64,000 nt of DNA from NCBI GenBank assembly GCA_020446425.1, contig JAGRES010000008.1:1-64000 (forward strand). Reading direction: 5' to 3'. The notes beneath the pieces were generated by a model. That model saw nothing but the letters and a program-made list of their open reading frames with translations. It had not been told where the DNA came from and made no database searches. Positions 55,681 through 64,000 of this stretch are shown here, piece after piece. Origin of the DNA: Sphingobium sp. (GTDB taxonomy: Bacteria > Pseudomonadota > Alphaproteobacteria > Sphingomonadales > Sphingomonadaceae). A program made the position numbers and the translations under genes. The number at the start of each line of letters is the position of its first letter. Position 1 is the stretch's first letter.

Positions 55681-56582
55681 CCCAGCTTCGTGCCCTTCGG
55701 AATGGCATATCCGCGCAGCAGTTCGTCCACGCGCATGGCGCCTTTGCCTGCGCGCTGCACGTGCAGGGGGCGCAAGGAATTCGCGCCACATCCGATCAGC
55801 AATGCATCATCCAATACCATGCCCGGTTCTCCGGGCTGACCCTCAATGCGCGCGGCCAGTATCTTGAAGCGCTCGTCGCCAATCATGAAAAACGCCCCGG
55901 GCGCAGGATTGAACGCGCGCACCTGCCGTTCGGCCTGCACGGCACCAGCGGCAAAATCGAGCAGCGCTTCTTCCTTGGCGATCTTGGCGGCATAGGTGAC
56001 GCCCTCTTCCAGCTGCGGGTGGGCAGGGTGAGCTGACAGGTCGGACAACACCTCTACCATCAGGTTCGCACCGGAATGCGCCAGTTCGTTGGTCAGTTCG
56101 CCCACGGTCTTTGCGTCGATGACGGTGCGTACTTCCGCCAGCATGGGGCCAGTATCGAGGCCAGCCTCCATCTGCATGATCGTGACGCCGGTTTCCGCAT
56201 CGCCCGCCAATATGGCACGATGAATGGGCGCGGCACCCCGCCAGCGTGGCAGCAGTGAGGCGTGGATATTGACGCAGCCTAGCTTCGGCGCATCCAAAAT
56301 GGCGCGCGGCAATATCAGGCCATAGGCGGCGACCACGGCAATATCGGCATTGAGAGCGGCAAAAGCGGCCTGTTCGTCTGCATCCTTGAGCGAATCCGGT
56401 GTGCGTATCTCCAGCCTCAGTTCTTCGGCACGCGCATGCACGGGCGTTGGACGCAACCCCTTACCCCGTCCAGCGCGGCGCGGCGGCTGGCTGTATACCG
56501 CTACGACTTCATGTCCGGCCTCGATCAGCGCGTCGAGTGCGGGCACCGCGAAATCGGGCGTTCCCATATAGACTATCTTCAT
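55677..56582 (-). CDS. fmt: Methionyl-tRNA formyltransferase
   Basis: Fmt formylates initiator Met-tRNA using 10-formyl-THF. The 301-residue protein opens [18 protein letters not shown], has the folate/catalytic segment [21 protein letters not shown] with the Asn and His, and the ITIMQM-type DTGPML block, then the C-terminal OB-like domain. ATG 56582 is the family start; an extended frame up to 56639 overlaps the divergent recR and is rejected. It is divergent from recR by 55 bases. Confidence 0.96.
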   Translation of the reverse strand: MKIVYMGTPDFAVPALDALIEAGHEVVAVYSQPPRRAGRGKGLRPTPVHARAEELRLEIRTPDSLKDADEQAAFAALNADIAVVAAYGLILPRAILDAPKLGCVNIHASLLPRWRGAAPIHRAILAGDAETGVTIMQMEAGLDTGPMLAEVRTVIDAKTVGELTNELAHSGANLMVEVLSDLSAHPAHPQLEEGVTYAAKIAKEEALLDFAAGAVQAERQVRAFNPAPGAFFMIGDERFKILAARIEGQPGEPGMVLDDALLIGCGANSLRPLHVQRAGKGAMRVDELLRGYAIPKGTKLG

Positions 56583-56637
56583 AGCAGACCTCTCAACCTC
56601 TTGTGCACTCATGATGCAAGCCCCTATGTGCACATTC

Positions 56638-57234
56638 ATGGCGTCACCCGAGATCGAAGCGCTGGCTCAAGCCCTGTCGCGGCTGCCCGGATTGGGGCCG
56701 CGTTCGGCGCGGCGCGCAGTGCTGTACCTCTTGAAGAAGCGTGAAACAGCGCTGGGGCCGCTGCTCGAAGCGCTGGAACGCGTCAACGAACGCCTTTCGA
56801 CCTGCTCGACCTGCGGCAATGTCGATACCACCGACCCCTGCGGTATTTGCGCCGATCCGCGCCGCGACGATCGGTCGCTCTGTGTGGTGGAGGATGTGCC
56901 AGACCTATGGGCGCTCGATAAATCACGGCTGTTTCCTGGACGGTTTCATGTGCTGGGCGGGCGCCTGTCGGCGCTGGAGGGTGTGCGGCCGGAGGATCTG
57001 GGTATAGACACATTGATTGCGCGCGTGGCGTCAGGCGGCATTGATGAGGTGGTGCTGGCGATGAACGCCACGCTGGAGGGGCAAACGACGGCGCATTATA
57101 TTGCCGAGCGGCTGGAGGAATATCCGGTTCGCCTCACGCAATTGGCGCATGGCCTGCCGGTGGGTGGCGAGCTCGATTATCTCGATGAAGGTACGCTGGC
57201 GCAGGCGTTGCGGGCCCGCAGGCCAGTGGCATAA
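56638..57234 (+). CDS. recR: Recombination mediator RecR
   Basis: This 198-residue DNA-binding protein acts with RecF/RecO to load RecA at gaps. The helix-hairpin-helix is in [20 protein letters not shown], the zinc finger [18 protein letters not shown] has four cysteines, and the Toprim domain contains [15 protein letters not shown] and [22 protein letters not shown] 56638 is used; an ATG at 56611 is open but unconserved. Def follows 54 bases later. Confidence 0.96.
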   Translation: MASPEIEALAQALSRLPGLGPRSARRAVLYLLKKRETALGPLLEALERVNERLSTCSTCGNVDTTDPCGICADPRRDDRSLCVVEDVPDLWALDKSRLFPGRFHVLGGRLSALEGVRPEDLGIDTLIARVASGGIDEVVLAMNATLEGQTTAHYIAERLEEYPVRLTQLAHGLPVGGELDYLDEGTLAQALRARRPVA

Positions 57235-57288
57235 AATGCACCTCTCACCCCCTTGATATTGCCTCTTTGTTCTCATATCTGAATCCTA

Positions 57289-57819
57289 ATGGCTATCTTA
57301 CCGATCCTTGAAGCGCCCGATCCGCGCCTGCGCACCATTTCGACGCCGGTCGAGGCGATCGACGATGAGTTGCAGACGCTGATCGACGACATGTTCGAGA
57401 CCATGTATGAGGCGCCCGGCATCGGTCTGGCCGCGATACAGGTCGGCGTGCCCAAGCGCATATTGGTGATCGACCTGCAGGAACGCGAGTCGGACGAAGA
57501 GGATGCGCCGGTGGTGCGCAACCCGATGGTGTTCATCAATCCGCAGATACTCGAAGGGTCGGAGCAGCTTTCAATCTATAATGAGGGCTGCCTCTCGGTG
57601 CCTGAGCAATATGCCGAGGTGGAGCGTCCTGCGACCATCCGCGCCAGCTGGATGGACCGGGAAGGGCGCATTCATGAGCAGACGCTTGATGGCTTGCTCG
57701 CTACCTGTTTGCAGCATGAGATGGATCATCTCGAAGGCATACTCTTCATCGACCACCTCTCGCGCCTGAAGCGGGAAATGGTGCTCAAGAAGCTGCAAAA
57801 GGCGCGCCGAGCGGCTTGA
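57289..57819 (+). CDS. def: Peptide deformylase
   Basis: Def removes the formyl group from nascent proteins, complementing Fmt encoded 1 kb away. The 176-residue metalloprotein shows motif 1 [14 protein letters not shown], motif 2 [13 protein letters not shown] (Cys metal ligand) and motif 3 [13 protein letters not shown] (two His ligands and the catalytic Glu). The ATG at 57289 matches the usual N terminus. Confidence 0.96.
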   Translation: MAILPILEAPDPRLRTISTPVEAIDDELQTLIDDMFETMYEAPGIGLAAIQVGVPKRILVIDLQERESDEEDAPVVRNPMVFINPQILEGSEQLSIYNEGCLSVPEQYAEVERPATIRASWMDREGRIHEQTLDGLLATCLQHEMDHLEGILFIDHLSRLKREMVLKKLQKARRAA

Positions 57820-57893
57820 GCCGATCTCCCCTTGCCAGCGGCATGGGTTGAAGCTACGTTCTCATTTCGTTCTCGGATTAGGGACTCGGCTTC

Positions 57894-59336
57894 TTGGAAC
57901 CTCTGATATTCGCTTTCCTGTGTATCGCACTGTTGATTGGCCTTGGCGTTGGCTGGCTCATTGGCGGGCGGCCGGTAGCGCAGTTGCGCAGGCGCGAGCG
58001 TGAGGCGGCGGACGGGCTTTTGCGCGCCGAGGAGCAGCGTAATGCGGCGCTGCGCGACATTGATGAGGAACAGAAGCGCTCAGAAGAATTGCGGCAGGCG
58101 CTTGAGGCGGTTCGAACGGAACGCGAAGAGGCGCGGTCCCGGCTGGCTGGGCTGGAGGCCGAAGCGCAGGCTCGCGCCGAGGGCTTTGAAGCGCAACTCA
58201 AATCGTTGACAGAAGCCAAGGAAGCGCTCTCTGCCCAGTTCAGCGAGATTGGCGGCAAGCTGCTGGGTGAGGCGCAAAAGGCATTTCTCGACCGCGCCGA
58301 CCAGCGGTTCCATCAGGCACATGAGAAGAGCGAGGCGCAATTGAAGGCGCTGCTTCATCCGATCGGTGAGAGTATCAAGAGCCATGAAGGCAAGATTGGC
58401 GAGATTGAGCGCGCCCGCACCGAAGCCTATGGCGAGCTTAAAGGTCTGATGGACTCGATGCGCGTGGGGCAGGAAAAGGTACAGAGCGAGGCGCAGAAGC
58501 TTGTTAATTCGTTGCGTGCAGCGCCCAAGGCGCGTGGTCGCTGGGGTGAGCAGTCGTTGCGTAATGTCTTGGAGCAGGCGGGGCTGAGTCCCTATGCCGA
58601 TTTTCGACAAGAGGTTTCTATCGAATCCGAAGAAGGCCGATTGCGACCTGATGTAATCGTGCATTTGCCCGGCGATAGAGAACTCATCATTGACGCTAAA
58701 TGTTCGCTCAATGCTTATCTTGACGCTGCTGATGCGGATACCGATGTAGTTCGCAAGGAGCATCTCAAAGCGCATGCCTCTTCAATTCGTACGCATGTTC
58801 AGCAGCTTGGAGCTAAGGAATACTGGACGAAGTTCGGTAAGGCTGCCGATTATGTTGTTATGTATATTCCCGGCGAGCATTTTCTTATGGCTGCGTTGGA
58901 GGAAGACGATGACCTATGGCAATGGGCCTTGGAAAGGCGTGTGTTGTTGGCGACGCCAACTAACCTTGTTGCCATTGCCCGCACCGTTGCCGCTGTCTGG
59001 CGGCAGGAGAAACTGGCGGACGAAACGAAGCTGGTCGCCAAGCTTGGCAAGGATATATACGAACGCTTAGCGGTTGCAGCAGACCGGCTCGGGAAGATGG
59101 GCCGTAGCCTTAATGCGACTGTAAAAGATTATAACGACTTCACGTCGAGCTTTGAAAGCCGTGTGCTGGTGACAGGCAGGAAGTTTCGTGATCTGAATAT
59201 CGAGACCGGTCGCGAAATCGAAGAACTGAAACAACTCGATACCAATGCCCGTGATCCCGCTGCGCCGGAAGCGGTCAAAGGACTAAGCGGCCCTTCCGCT
59301 GAACCCGAAGTACAGGGGCGTGAAGCGGCTGAATAG
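57894..59336 (+). CDS. rmuC: DNA recombination protein RmuC
   Basis: This 480-residue protein has an N-terminal membrane anchor (FAFLCIALLIGLGVGWLIGG), a long coiled coil to about residue 210 (EEARSRLAGLEAEAQARAEG), and the RmuC nuclease-like domain (KARGRWGEQSLRNVLEQAGL; DVIVHLPGDRELIIDAKCSLNAY; EDDDLWQWALERRVLLATPTNLVAIA). The start is TTG at 57894. Family members limit inversions or act in phage defence. From about 58560 to 59110 the coding DNA is visibly less GC-rich than before or after, suggesting a recombined segment. Confidence 0.93.
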   Translation: MEPLIFAFLCIALLIGLGVGWLIGGRPVAQLRRREREAADGLLRAEEQRNAALRDIDEEQKRSEELRQALEAVRTEREEARSRLAGLEAEAQARAEGFEAQLKSLTEAKEALSAQFSEIGGKLLGEAQKAFLDRADQRFHQAHEKSEAQLKALLHPIGESIKSHEGKIGEIERARTEAYGELKGLMDSMRVGQEKVQSEAQKLVNSLRAAPKARGRWGEQSLRNVLEQAGLSPYADFRQEVSIESEEGRLRPDVIVHLPGDRELIIDAKCSLNAYLDAADADTDVVRKEHLKAHASSIRTHVQQLGAKEYWTKFGKAADYVVMYIPGEHFLMAALEEDDDLWQWALERRVLLATPTNLVAIARTVAAVWRQEKLADETKLVAKLGKDIYERLAVAADRLGKMGRSLNATVKDYNDFTSSFESRVLVTGRKFRDLNIETGREIEELKQLDTNARDPAAPEAVKGLSGPSAEPEVQGREAAE

Positions 59337-59504
59337 GCTCAATGCACCAAGTCGACGTTGAGCGGACATCTTCCTTCATCTGAATAATCTCATAAAATCA
59401 GACGCATGAAACGATACTATCAGATGTGGTTTCGTTTTCGTCGGAGAGTGCAAGAACTGTGGTATAAATGGTTAATGCTCGAGTCGGACGGAGAGGAGCC
59501 AGTC

Positions 59505-60296
59505 ATGACTGTCAGCTTATCCAGGAAAATTTGCATCTTCACTCTCGCAACCATCATGTCGGCTGCGCCGGTCATGGCGCGCACTGCGAGTCATTTATCG
59601 GATCTGGTCGGTGCGCGCGGCAGCTCCGGCGAGATGGCGCTTCAACGCCAGGGCTTCACCTATGTCGATGGCCATAGCGGGAAGAAATATGTTCACAGCT
59701 ATTGGTGGCATCACAAGGACAAGAACTGTGTCGAGGTGAAAACCGCCAATGGCCGCTACGCCGCCATCGTCGATGCGCCGAACAGCGATTGCCACCATAA
59801 AAATAGCGGCGGCAGCGGCGCGGCGGTTGCAGGGGCCGCGGTTGGTGCTGTCCTGTTGGCAGCGCTCCTGACCCACAAGTCCAGCCATCACGAAGATGGC
59901 AAGCATCATTCGGATTCATTTCAGGACGAGCAGTTCGAGCGCGGCTATAATGACGGGCTGCACCATGTCGCCTATCATAATTACGACAAGACGGACTATT
60001 ATTCGAGCGGATATGAAGCAGGCGTTGCACAACGCAGCCGCAACACCGGCTATCATAGCGGGAATGGCGGCTATGCCGCCCATAGCAGCCTGTCGGGCAT
60101 AAAGGGCGGCGATTCCATTTGGGCGATCGACGAAATGCATGCCCGCAAGTTTCACGATGTCGATAGTTTCAGCTCCGGCAGCACGACCTATGGCATCTAT
60201 TACAACAAGCATACGGGCCAGTGCGTCCAGGTCACCAATGCCGATGGCATGGTGTATGACATCAGGGATATTGGCTCCCACCCTGGTTGCACTTAG
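59505..60296 (+). CDS. Exported protein of unknown function with internal duplication
   Basis: This 263-residue protein has a signal peptide (IFTLATIMSAAPVMA) and start ATG 59505 after GAGAGGAG; an upstream ATG at 59406 would extend a basic, unconserved leader. Two similar modules lie at residues about 31-93 (LSDLVGARG, CVEVKTANGRYAAIVDAPNSDC) and about 199-262 (LSGIKGGDS, CVQVTNADGMVYDIRDIGSHPGC), each with two cysteines. Between them are a glycine-rich hydrophobic stretch (AAVAGAAVGAVLLAALL), a His-rich patch, and GY-x-DG / GYEAG repeats. It may be anchored in the membrane. Function is unknown; it shares its direction with the next lipoprotein 18 bases on. Confidence 0.75.
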   Translation: MTVSLSRKICIFTLATIMSAAPVMARTASHLSDLVGARGSSGEMALQRQGFTYVDGHSGKKYVHSYWWHHKDKNCVEVKTANGRYAAIVDAPNSDCHHKNSGGSGAAVAGAAVGAVLLAALLTHKSSHHEDGKHHSDSFQDEQFERGYNDGLHHVAYHNYDKTDYYSSGYEAGVAQRSRNTGYHSGNGGYAAHSSLSGIKGGDSIWAIDEMHARKFHDVDSFSSGSTTYGIYYNKHTGQCVQVTNADGMVYDIRDIGSHPGCT

Positions 60297-60314
60297 ACCA
60301 GAGAGGAGATCGCC

Positions 60315-60809
60315 ATGACTCCGATGCATGCGCTGATGATTGCGGGTGTGGGGGCCTGTTCTTTCGCGCTTGGCTCCTGCTCTGGCGATGAGCCTATGAC
60401 TGCGGACAATGTTGCATCCGCTCTCGAAAACACGGCCGAGGACACCGATGATGCGGCCAATGCGAGTGATGGTGCATCGGCTCAAGAAGATGCATTGGTG
60501 CCTGGCACTCCATATCATGCCACCACCGACATAGACTGCGTCTTTGGCGAGATGCCGCGTACCACCTGTCCCGCTGGCGTGATCCGTCAATGGGGTGAGG
60601 ATGGCACGACATTAGTGGAGGTGACCAAGCCGGACGGATTCAAACGCGCCCTGTTCTTCAAGGATGGCACTGCCTATGGCGCGGACAGTGCCGAATCCGA
60701 TAGCTCAGCCGGGTTTGAGTTCAGGGTGGAAAGGCAGGGGGATGACAGCGTCATAACCTTTGGCCCTGAGCAATATGTCATCCCGGATGCCCTTGTACTG
60801 GGCGGCTGA
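60315..60809 (+). CDS. Hypothetical lipoprotein
   Basis: This 164-residue protein has a leader ending in lipobox LGSC (residue about 22), then an acidic linker rich in Asp, Ala and Ser (residues 25-60) and a compact C-terminal domain with two cysteines (DIDCVFG and RTTCPAGV) and several hydrophobic strands (TLVEVTKPDGFKRALFF). It follows the duplicated exported protein by 18 bases with GAGAGGAG in front of its ATG. I do not recognise the family. Confidence 0.72.
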   Translation: MTPMHALMIAGVGACSFALGSCSGDEPMTADNVASALENTAEDTDDAANASDGASAQEDALVPGTPYHATTDIDCVFGEMPRTTCPAGVIRQWGEDGTTLVEVTKPDGFKRALFFKDGTAYGADSAESDSSAGFEFRVERQGDDSVITFGPEQYVIPDALVLGG

Positions 60810-60840
60810 CTGGAACCAATCGCCGCCCCGTAACTGATCG

Positions 60841-61254
60841 CTATTTATCTACGCCCTTCGCTTTGCCCCATGCGCGCGCGGCGGTATAGCCGAGATAGCC
60901 GGTTCCGAACAGCGCGTAGAGCGGCTCTGGAATTCCGGCGAGATAGGCGTTCATGCCATGGGCGATGGCGCGCGCCATATCCGGCTGAGCGGCTGCGATC
61001 AGGCCCATCGGAATCGACCAGAGCAACAGCGCGTACATCACATAGAGAAAGCTGGGCCGCGCCCGGCTCGTCCACGGGTCGGGCGATTGTGCTTCGGCCA
61101 TGATGGCGGACAATTGCGTGCGGATCGCTTCCATCTCCTGCGCACCCTGCAGCTTGAGCAGTTCCAGCTTGGCGGCGTCGCGCGCCTGCGGGTCGGGAAT
61201 AATCTTGTCGATCAGGCGCGCGATCGGCCCGACCAGTCCTTCGAGTAACGACAT
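60841..61254 (-). CDS. Holin family protein (3TM type)
   Basis: This 137-residue protein has an amphipathic N terminus (LVGPIARLIDKIIPDPQARDAAKLEL) and two clear hydrophobic stretches (FLYVMYALLLWSIPMGLIAA and a terminal one around LYALFGTGYLGYTAARAWG). It fits the three-membrane-segment holin family that releases phage endolysin. The ATG at 61254 is chosen. The muramidase gene precedes it by 11 bases, forming a lysis pair with no other phage genes in view. Confidence 0.82.
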   Translation of the reverse strand: MSLLEGLVGPIARLIDKIIPDPQARDAAKLELLKLQGAQEMEAIRTQLSAIMAEAQSPDPWTSRARPSFLYVMYALLLWSIPMGLIAAAQPDMARAIAHGMNAYLAGIPEPLYALFGTGYLGYTAARAWGKAKGVDK

Positions 61255-61265
61255 GGTTCCTCCGT

Positions 61266-61808
61266 TCAGCCAACGCGGTTGGCGATCCATCCATAGAGAA
61301 AGGCTTCATTGGCGGGGCGGGCTTCGGCGAGCGCGATATATCTTTCACCTTGCAGCGCTTCCATGGCCCTGAGCAGCACGGCCTCGCCCTTGTGCCCGCG
61401 TGCGAGGATATAATGCTCCAGCGCGGCGAGCGTGACCGGACCCAATTGGCGATCCACTGCGATATCGGCATAATCCCGGCCATTGCGATTGAGCGCATTG
61501 AGGGCGCGTTGCAGAAACCCGGTGGCGACGGGCGGGCCCATATTCACGCCCGTGTCGAACAGCTCGGCGGCGATGGAGGACGCAATTTTCGCAGCCTTGT
61601 CGAATCCCGGCTGCTCCCAATATTTCATCCGGTAGATATAGGCGGCGAGGGAACGGGGCAGGGCGCGCATCTCGCCGCGATAGCCATGGGTACGCGCGAC
61701 CTGCTCGGTAATGCCCCAGTTGGTCGGTCCGCCACGGTCCGCCGGGTGGTCGATATACCCGCCTTCGCGCTCGATCAGTTCATTCAACAAATGCTGTATG
61801 TCGGCCAT
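61266..61808 (-). CDS. GH108 glycoside hydrolase (holin-associated N-acetylmuramidase)
   Basis: This 180-residue peptidoglycan hydrolase has the catalytic glutamate E15 in [19 protein letters not shown], then [12 protein letters not shown] and a C-terminal peptidoglycan-binding type segment ([16 protein letters not shown]). It lacks a signal peptide, as expected if the downstream holin releases it. Similar pairs occur in prophages, gene transfer agents and as isolated lysis modules. It lies 110 bases from tRNA-Pro. Confidence 0.9.
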   Translation of the reverse strand: MADIQHLLNELIEREGGYIDHPADRGGPTNWGITEQVARTHGYRGEMRALPRSLAAYIYRMKYWEQPGFDKAAKIASSIAAELFDTGVNMGPPVATGFLQRALNALNRNGRDYADIAVDRQLGPVTLAALEHYILARGHKGEAVLLRAMEALQGERYIALAEARPANEAFLYGWIANRVG

Positions 61809-61918
61809 GCCCGTCTCCTTTGCAGGCAGGGCGGATAACCTATTTGGTACGCTGTAGGACAGCGCAAAGCCGCGCTAAGCCGCAGGCAGCCGTATTCTTG
61901 TGCGGATTTCTTGAAATT

Positions 61919-61995
61919 TGGTCGGGACGAGAGGATTCGAACCTCCGACCCCCACACCCCCAGTGTGATGCGCTACCAGGCTGCGCTACGTCCCG
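61919..61995 (-). tRNA. tRNA-Pro (GGG)
   Basis: Read on the minus strand, CGGGACG at the 5' end pairs with CGTCCCG near the 3' end. The D arm is GCGC...GCGC, the anticodon stem is TCACA/TGTGG with loop CTGGGGG (anticodon GGG), and the T loop is GGTTCGAATCC. The 3' ACCA is encoded. It is 77 bases long. It is transcribed toward the muramidase-holin pair. Confidence 0.95.
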
Positions 61996-62180
61996 ACCGA
62001 GGCGGCGCGTTTAGGCTGAATGCTGACAAGTTGCAACCCTGTTTGCGCGTCCGGGCGCGATGTTTCCCGCTTCCAACAATATGCCATCCTGTGTCTTGCC
62101 CGTTGCGCTTATGATCCTATCTATGGTAGCCGCGCGCCTGTTCGCATCGCGTTGTCACAGAATAATGAAAGTCACGCATC

Positions 62181-62516
62181 ATGATTATCTCTCCCGCCTA
62201 TGCCCAAGCCGCAGGCGCAGCCTCCGCCGGAGGTCCCGGTTTCCTGGTGCAGATATTGCCGCTGGTCCTTATCTTCGGCGTATTTTACCTGCTCATCATC
62301 CGGCCGCAGAGCAAAAGGATGAAAGAGCATAAGGCGAAGATCGAAGCCGTGCAGAAGGGCAATCAGGTTGTCACCGGCGGCGGTCTTGTCGGTAAAGTGA
62401 CGAAGGTAGAGCCTGAGTTCGTCGAAGTAGAGCTTGGCCCGAACATGAAGGTGAAGGCTGTCAAATCGACGCTGACCGATGTGATCGACCCCGTCGCCAA
62501 GCCTGCGAACGACTGA
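62181..62516 (+). CDS. yajC: Preprotein translocase subunit YajC
   Basis: This 111-residue Sec accessory protein has a single membrane span (QILPLVLIFGVFYLLII) followed by the conserved RPQSKRMKEHKAKIEAVQKG and GNQVVTGGGLVGKV. It binds SecDF. secD follows after 7 bases. The 185 bases between the tRNA and this gene probably contain its promoter; I saw no distinct motif. Confidence 0.95.
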   Translation: MIISPAYAQAAGAASAGGPGFLVQILPLVLIFGVFYLLIIRPQSKRMKEHKAKIEAVQKGNQVVTGGGLVGKVTKVEPEFVEVELGPNMKVKAVKSTLTDVIDPVAKPAND

Positions 62517-62523
62517 TCCTTTC

Positions 62524-64000
62524 ATGCTCGGCTTTACACGCGCGAAGGTCTGGCTGGTCGCGGCTGTGCTGCTGTTCGGCGCCGTTTTCGCGGTGCCGAC
62601 CTTCCTTCCCGCCCCTGTCTTCAACCAGCTACCGTCCTTTTTGCAGGCCAAGGTCAATCTCGGTCTCGACCTTTCCGGCGGCAGCCACATATTGCTGGAA
62701 GCCGACCCCGCCGACGTCGCCAAACAGCGGCTGGAAAATATGGAAGAGCAGGTGCGCACCGAGTTGCGCCGGGGCGATCCGCGCATTTCCATCGGCGATA
62801 TCTCGCGCAAAGGCGGCAGGCTCAGCTTCATGGTTCGCGACCCGAGCCAGGTGGATGCAGCGGTGGAGCGCATTCGCCCGCTGACGCAAGGTGCGGGCCT
62901 CACCGGGCAGCGCGATTTCAACGTCGAAGTCGTAGACAGCTCGACCATTGTGATGACGCCCACTCAGGCGGGCATCAACAATGCGCTCGATCAGGCGATG
63001 GACGTCGCCAAGGAAGTGATCGACCGGCGTATCAACGAGCTGGGCACCCGCGAACCGACGATTATTCGTCAGGGTTCGAACCGCATTGTTGTTCAGGTGC
63101 CGGGACTGCAAGACCCCGGTGAACTTAAGGACCTGCTGGGCCAGACCGCCAAGCTGGAATTCAAGCTGGTCGACTATACCGCCGATCCGGCCGAGGTGGC
63201 GGCAGGCCGCGCACCGATCGGCAGCGAGATATTGCCCTATCCCGAAAATCCGTCCGGCTCGCCGATGATTGCTGTCAAGCGTCAGGTCATGGTGTCGGGT
63301 GAGGAACTGATCGACGCACAGCAGGGCTATGACCAGCAGAATAACCAGCCGGTCGTCAACATCCGTTTTAACGGCGCAGGCGGCAAGAAATTCGGCCGCG
63401 TCACCAGCGAGAACGTCAACCGCCCCTTTGCGATCATATTGGATGGCACAGTGCTTTCCGCGCCCAATATCAATGAACCGATCCTAGGTGGAAGCGCTCA
63501 GATATCAGGCAGTTTCACGGTGCAGAGCGCCAACCAGCTCGCTATAGCGCTGCGTTCGGGCAAATTGCCTGTGGCGCTGACGGTCGTGGAGGAACGTACG
63601 GTTGGCCCGGATCTGGGCGCGGACTCGATCCGCAAGGGCGTGATCGCCTGTGCAATCGCCACGGCAGCGGTTCTGGCGTTCATGCTGGTCAGCTATGGGC
63701 GGTTCGGCGTCTATGCCAATCTGGCGCTGGCGGCGAATATCATCCTCATCATTGGCGTTATGGCGGTTCTCAATGCCACGTTGACATTGCCCGGTATCGC
63801 TGGCTTTGTGCTGACAATCGGCGCGGCGGTTGACGCGAACGTGCTGATCAACGAACGCATTCGCGAGGAACAGCGGCGCGGGCGCCCGATCATCCAGACT
63901 ATCGAGACCGGCTATCGCGAGGCGACACGTGCGATTCTGGACGCTAATATCACCAACGTCATTGCTGCGGCCCTGATGTTCTATTTCGGGTCGGGCCCGA
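62524..64000 (+). CDS. secD: Protein translocase subunit SecD, 3' end cut by window
   Basis: The first 492 codons of SecD, which drives the late, proton-powered step of protein secretion with SecF. An N-terminal membrane span (VWLVAAVLLFGAVFAVP) is followed by the family signature VNLGLDLSGGSHILLEAD, the periplasmic P1 domain (VIDRRINELGTREP; VQVPGLQDPGEL) and later spans (FGVYANLALAANIILIIGV) including the conserved GAAVDANVLINERIREE. The gene runs past the right edge; secF would be expected next. Confidence 0.96.
   Translation, partial: MLGFTRAKVWLVAAVLLFGAVFAVPTFLPAPVFNQLPSFLQAKVNLGLDLSGGSHILLEADPADVAKQRLENMEEQVRTELRRGDPRISIGDISRKGGRLSFMVRDPSQVDAAVERIRPLTQGAGLTGQRDFNVEVVDSSTIVMTPTQAGINNALDQAMDVAKEVIDRRINELGTREPTIIRQGSNRIVVQVPGLQDPGELKDLLGQTAKLEFKLVDYTADPAEVAAGRAPIGSEILPYPENPSGSPMIAVKRQVMVSGEELIDAQQGYDQQNNQPVVNIRFNGAGGKKFGRVTSENVNRPFAIILDGTVLSAPNINEPILGGSAQISGSFTVQSANQLAIALRSGKLPVALTVVEERTVGPDLGADSIRKGVIACAIATAAVLAFMLVSYGRFGVYANLALAANIILIIGVMAVLNATLTLPGIAGFVLTIGAAVDANVLINERIREEQRRGRPIIQTIETGYREATRAILDANITNVIAAALMFYFGSGP

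Overview
The window is about 64 kb of a high-GC alphaproteobacterial chromosome. It is very probably from the order Sphingomonadales. This is judged from the protein sequences, a Pho-linked OprP-type porin, an exosortase-A (XrtA) polysaccharide locus, and a short inverted repeat of the kind common in sphingomonad genomes. I do not assign a genus. Coding density is very high: no gene-free stretch exceeds 300 bases, and many start and stop codons overlap. I see no rRNA, CRISPR array or intact insertion sequence. Both edges cut a gene: ettA on the left and secD on the right.

Region 1 (1-14.9 kb) is mostly housekeeping with a polyphosphate theme. It holds the end of ettA, a small PD-(D/E)XK-like protein, purM and purN separated by an SH3-like exported protein and a REP-like inverted repeat, a DUF2066-type protein, hdaA, ppk1, ppx, an I78-type inhibitor lipoprotein with rnd, then aspS, ppk2, cysE and a DUF2794 gene.

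Region 2 (15.0-24.0 kb) is a phosphate-starvation island. A porin behind an array of Pho half-sites converges, through a shared terminator, on the operon phoR-pstS-pstC-pstA-pstB-phoU-phoB. A second Pho box covers the last codons of phoR and should give pstS its own phosphate-controlled promoter. Together with ppk1, ppx and ppk2, one 24 kb stretch covers phosphate sensing, uptake and storage.

Region 3 (24.0-26.6 kb) is a tightly overlapped four-gene cassette: a small Tat-signal protein, a PqqD-like protein, an HPr-kinase-like enzyme (HprK-related kinase A) and a nucleotidyltransferase. It looks like a little-studied peptide or protein modification system. Gph, GlmU and GlmS (aminosugar supply) follow, then a compositionally distinct methyltransferase.

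Region 4 (31.7-35.8 kb) is the circularly permuted ATP-grasp, alpha-E, transglutaminase and proteasome-like (Anbu) cluster. This is a conserved system whose product is unknown to me. trxB follows.

Region 5 (36.9-55.0 kb) is an XrtA exosortase and exopolysaccharide locus. It contains an ACP, a GNAT/FemAB-like transferase, an acyl-CoA ligase, a PLP decarboxylase, an export lipoprotein, a chain-length determinant, an autokinase, an outer-membrane barrel, an ATPase, a deacetylase, a FemAB protein, a glycosyltransferase, an XrtA-EpsI fusion, an amidotransferase and an acyltransferase. No PEP-CTERM substrate is visible in the window.

Region 6 (55-64 kb) holds truA-fmt, recR, def, rmuC, two small exported proteins of unknown function, an isolated holin plus GH108 muramidase pair next to tRNA-Pro(GGG), and yajC-secD.
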